From Actinobacillus sp. (GTDB lineage: Bacteria > Pseudomonadota > Gammaproteobacteria > Enterobacterales > Pasteurellaceae), in contig JAHHQZ010000038.1 in assembly GCA_020026075.1 (NCBI GenBank), positions 1-14,713 on the forward strand: a stretch of DNA of 14,713 bases, read 5' to 3'. This document shows, piece after piece, positions 12,827 to 14,713 of the stretch. Below the pieces are notes generated by a model that was not told the origin of the DNA, did no database searches, and worked only from the letters and a program-made list of their open reading frames with translations. A program made the position numbers and the translations under genes. Numbering within the stretch: the first letter of the stretch is position 1; the number at the start of each line of letters is the position of its first letter.

Positions 12827-13831
12827 ATGAGTTTAGCGTATTTTCAAGGTAAGCCTAGCCAAAACGCTCGCCTAAAAGCGGAAATGCAAGATTTCATCGT
12901 GCGTGAAAATTTAGGTTACGAAATGGCAGGGGAAGGGGAATTTGTCGCCCTTTACGTGCGAAAAACTGGGGCGAACACCTTATTTGTTGGCGAAAAGTTA
13001 GCCAAATTTGCTGGCGTTTCTGCAAAAAATATGTGCTACGCCGGCTTAAAAGATCGCAATGCGGTAACGGAACAATGGTTCGGCTTGCAAATGCCGGGTA
13101 AAGAAACGCCTGATTTCAGCCAATTTGCATTGGAGGGCGTGGAAATTCTTAAGGTTACTCGCCACAATCGCAAAATTCGTGTGGGGAGTTTGCAGGGCAA
13201 CCACTTTGAATTGCTTTTACGAGATTGCCAAGAAACCCCAGAGCTGGTGCAACGCCTAGAACGCCTGCGTGATTACGGTTTTCCAAATTATTTTGGCGAG
13301 CAACGCTTTGGGCGTGATGACAACAACCTTGCCCAAGCGTTGCGTTGGGCGCAGGGCGAAATTCAAGTAAAAGATCGCAAAAAACGCAGTTTTTATTTAT
13401 CTGCCGCTCGTAGTTTTCTGTTTAATTTAATGGTGGATCAACGCTTAAAATTAGAGCTAGCAGGGCAGGTGTTGTTGGGCGATGTTCTGCAATTAGCAGG
13501 TTCGCACAGCCATTTTCAAGCCAATGACAGGGAAGAATTAAGCACGCTACAAAGCCGAGTGGAGGCAAAAGATCTTCTGATCACCGCACCTTTAATTGGC
13601 GAAGATTGCGCACCTCGCCTTGATATTGAGCAAGATATTTTGTCGGAAAATACACCGTTTCTTGAACTGATGAAACAAGCACGAATGAAAACGGCCTATC
13701 GCCCAATAATGGCTCAGGCGGAAAATTTACGTTGGATGTTCGAGCCAGCAGGCTTGCGTCTATGGTTTAGTTTAAACGCTGGCTCGTATGCTACAGCCTT
13801 AGTGCGTGAGCTGGTGAACGTACAGGAATAG
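12827..13831 (+). CDS. truD: tRNA pseudouridine synthase D (TruD)
   Basis: Forms pseudouridine 13 in tRNA-Glu in the cytoplasm. The 334-aa length is slightly short of E. coli TruD (349). The catalytic aspartate is Asp76 in CYAGLKDRNAVTEQWFG (70-86). Other TruD marks are the start (LAYFQGKP), FPNYFGEQRFGRDDNN and the KRSFYLSAARSFLFN stretch, with the TRUD insertion domain between about 150 and 300. Start: ATG at 12827 behind a duplicated ribosome site. It lies 33 nt after ispF and 12 nt before surE, so it is part of the ispDF-truD-surE transcript. Confidence 0.95.
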   Translation: MSLAYFQGKPSQNARLKAEMQDFIVRENLGYEMAGEGEFVALYVRKTGANTLFVGEKLAKFAGVSAKNMCYAGLKDRNAVTEQWFGLQMPGKETPDFSQFALEGVEILKVTRHNRKIRVGSLQGNHFELLLRDCQETPELVQRLERLRDYGFPNYFGEQRFGRDDNNLAQALRWAQGEIQVKDRKKRSFYLSAARSFLFNLMVDQRLKLELAGQVLLGDVLQLAGSHSHFQANDREELSTLQSRVEAKDLLITAPLIGEDCAPRLDIEQDILSENTPFLELMKQARMKTAYRPIMAQAENLRWMFEPAGLRLWFSLNAGSYATALVRELVNVQE

Positions 13832-13843
13832 CGGGAATAAACG

Positions 13844-14584
13844 ATGAAAAAATTACACATTTTAGTTTCCAACGATGACGGTATTCACGCCGAAGGCATT
13901 CAAACCGTTGCCAAAGAATTGCGTAAATTCGCCAAGGTTACTCTATTTGCCCCTGATCGCAACCGCAGTGCAGCATCAGGTTCCCTCACGCTAACCAACC
14001 CCTTGCGTCCACAGAAAATGGACGAAAACAGCTATTGCCTAAACGGCACCCCAGCGGACTGCGTGCATTTGGCGTTAAATGGCTTTTTGGACGAGCCTGT
14101 GGATATGGTCGTTTCAGGCATCAATGCAGGAGTAAATTTAGGCGATGACGTGCTGTATTCAGGCACCGTAGCGGCAGCGCTGGAAGGGCGACATTTGCGT
14201 CTGCCAGCCATTGCGGTTTCCTTAGCAGGAAAAAATTACTACGACACCGCCGCCAAAATCGTAGCGGATTTAGTTCAAAAAATGCCAGAAAATCTACTGC
14301 AAGCGCAGGAAATTTTGAATATCAACGTGCCAGATTTACCTTTAAAAGACATTAAAGGCGTGCAAATTTGCAAACTAGGCTACCGCTCACCGAGTGCACA
14401 AATTATCGCTACCGAAGACCCACGCAACGAAACCGTTTACTGGATCGGCGCCGCTGGCGAACCGCAAGATAACGGCAAAGGCACCGACTTCTACGCCGTC
14501 AGTCAAGGCTACGTATCCTTAACGCCCATTCAATGGGATATGACTGCCTATCAATCGATGGAAAAATTACAAAACTGGCTGTAA
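13844..14584 (+). CDS. surE: 5'/3'-nucleotidase SurE
   Basis: Metal-dependent nucleotidase that removes phosphate from nucleoside monophosphates and short polyphosphates; linked to stationary-phase survival in E. coli. The 246-aa length is near E. coli SurE (253). Metal ligands appear as Asp11-Asp12 in LVSNDDGIHAEG, Ser42 in DRNRSAASG and Asn94 in SGINAGVNLGDDVLYSGTV. Start: ATG at 13844 with GGGA at about 13833-13836. It is the last gene of the plus-strand run, followed by a hairpin and then the right IS end. The pcm-nlpD-rpoS genes that follow surE in E. coli are not in view. Confidence 0.96.
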   Translation: MKKLHILVSNDDGIHAEGIQTVAKELRKFAKVTLFAPDRNRSAASGSLTLTNPLRPQKMDENSYCLNGTPADCVHLALNGFLDEPVDMVVSGINAGVNLGDDVLYSGTVAAALEGRHLRLPAIAVSLAGKNYYDTAAKIVADLVQKMPENLLQAQEILNINVPDLPLKDIKGVQICKLGYRSPSAQIIATEDPRNETVYWIGAAGEPQDNGKGTDFYAVSQGYVSLTPIQWDMTAYQSMEKLQNWL

Positions 14585-14590
14585 AACACC

Positions 14591-14633
14591 AGGCTGGAAT
14601 TTTCGCTAAAATTTTGGCAAAAATTCCGACCTT
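14591..14633. terminator. Hairpin after surE (dispersed element copy)
   Basis: AGGCTGGAATTTT (14591-14603) pairs with AAAATTCCGACCT (14620-14632) apart from one C-A mismatch and one G-T wobble. The inner part, GCTAAAATTTTGGC (14605-14618), is itself nearly palindromic. There is no T run immediately after, so termination efficiency is uncertain, but it begins 6 nt after the surE stop and is the best candidate for the end of the operon. Confidence 0.68.
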
Positions 14634-14659
14634 CACGTAATAAAAAAGAACGGCCAAAG

Positions 14660-14713
14660 TGATCTGCACCCCAAAAGTTGGACTAACCAGTCAACTAATT
14701 AAGGTGCAGATTT
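14660..14713 (+). mobile_element. Terminal end of an IS3-family (IS150-like) insertion sequence, right copy
   Basis: Starts TGATCTGCACC at 14660 and is the perfect inverted copy of 1-52; bases before 14660 do not match the left flank. The IS body would extend right of the window, so the transposase is not seen. ATCTGCACC (14662-14670) and GGTGCAGAT (14703-14711) can pair into a hairpin. AAGG at 14701-14704 could be the ribosome site of the first IS reading frame, if that begins just outside. Confidence 0.72.

Noticed and set aside
1..14713. CRISPR arrays, tRNA or rRNA genes, prophage or defence systems
   Set aside because: No regularly spaced direct repeats, no clover-leaf or rRNA signatures and no phage or defence proteins were seen; apart from the IS ends and the stress block, the genes are ordinary metabolic and housekeeping genes.

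Overview
The window reads as chromosomal DNA from a gammaproteobacterium, most likely a member of the Pasteurellaceae. This rests on the resemblance of the proteins to Haemophilus/Pasteurella-type homologues (MenB, MenC, LysC, TmcA, TruD and an RpoE2-type sigma/anti-sigma pair), on the moderately AT-rich coding style, and on one exact Haemophilus-type DNA uptake 9-mer. No rRNA or tRNA gene and no CRISPR array is visible. The genus cannot be fixed from the sequence alone.

Layout. Positions 1-52 and 14660-14711 are perfect inverted copies of each other and look like the same end of an IS3-family (IS150-like) insertion sequence, with the IS bodies lying outside on both sides. Positions 88-1604 hold a promoter and an AGCS-type sodium:amino-acid symporter. 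Positions 1715-3779 carry two menaquinone genes, menB and menC, separated by a terminator and an unusually small (39 aa) lipoprotein gene. Positions 3907-5251 form an AT-rich stress-response block: a 57-aa zinc-finger anti-sigma factor and an ECF sigma factor on the minus strand, divergent from a secreted thioredoxin-like protein of the type that serves periplasmic methionine sulfoxide reductase. An ECF-style promoter lies between them. lysC (minus strand, 5302-6636) follows. Positions 6806-14584 are a long plus-strand run: a polytopic membrane protein, ybeY, tmcA, lspA, ispH, ispD, ispF, truD and surE. Most of these are tightly packed or overlapping.

How the genes fit together. menB and menC catalyse steps of menaquinone synthesis. 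ispD, ispF and ispH belong to the MEP pathway, which supplies isoprenoids including quinone side chains. ybeY, tmcA and truD act in rRNA maturation and tRNA modification. lspA processes lipoproteins such as the small one here. The sigma/anti-sigma/thioredoxin block resembles the part of an envelope oxidative-repair regulon that controls MsrAB, but no msr gene is in view.

Most notable signals: (1) a dispersed palindromic element, core GGAATTTT...AAAATTCC, at seven places, used as terminators and also present inside and at the 3' end of tmcA; (2) an ECF sigma gene that seems altered at both ends, by an in-frame stop just before the first usable ATG and a 7-A run that shifts it past its likely stop into the anti-sigma gene; (3) the identical inverted IS ends that define the window.
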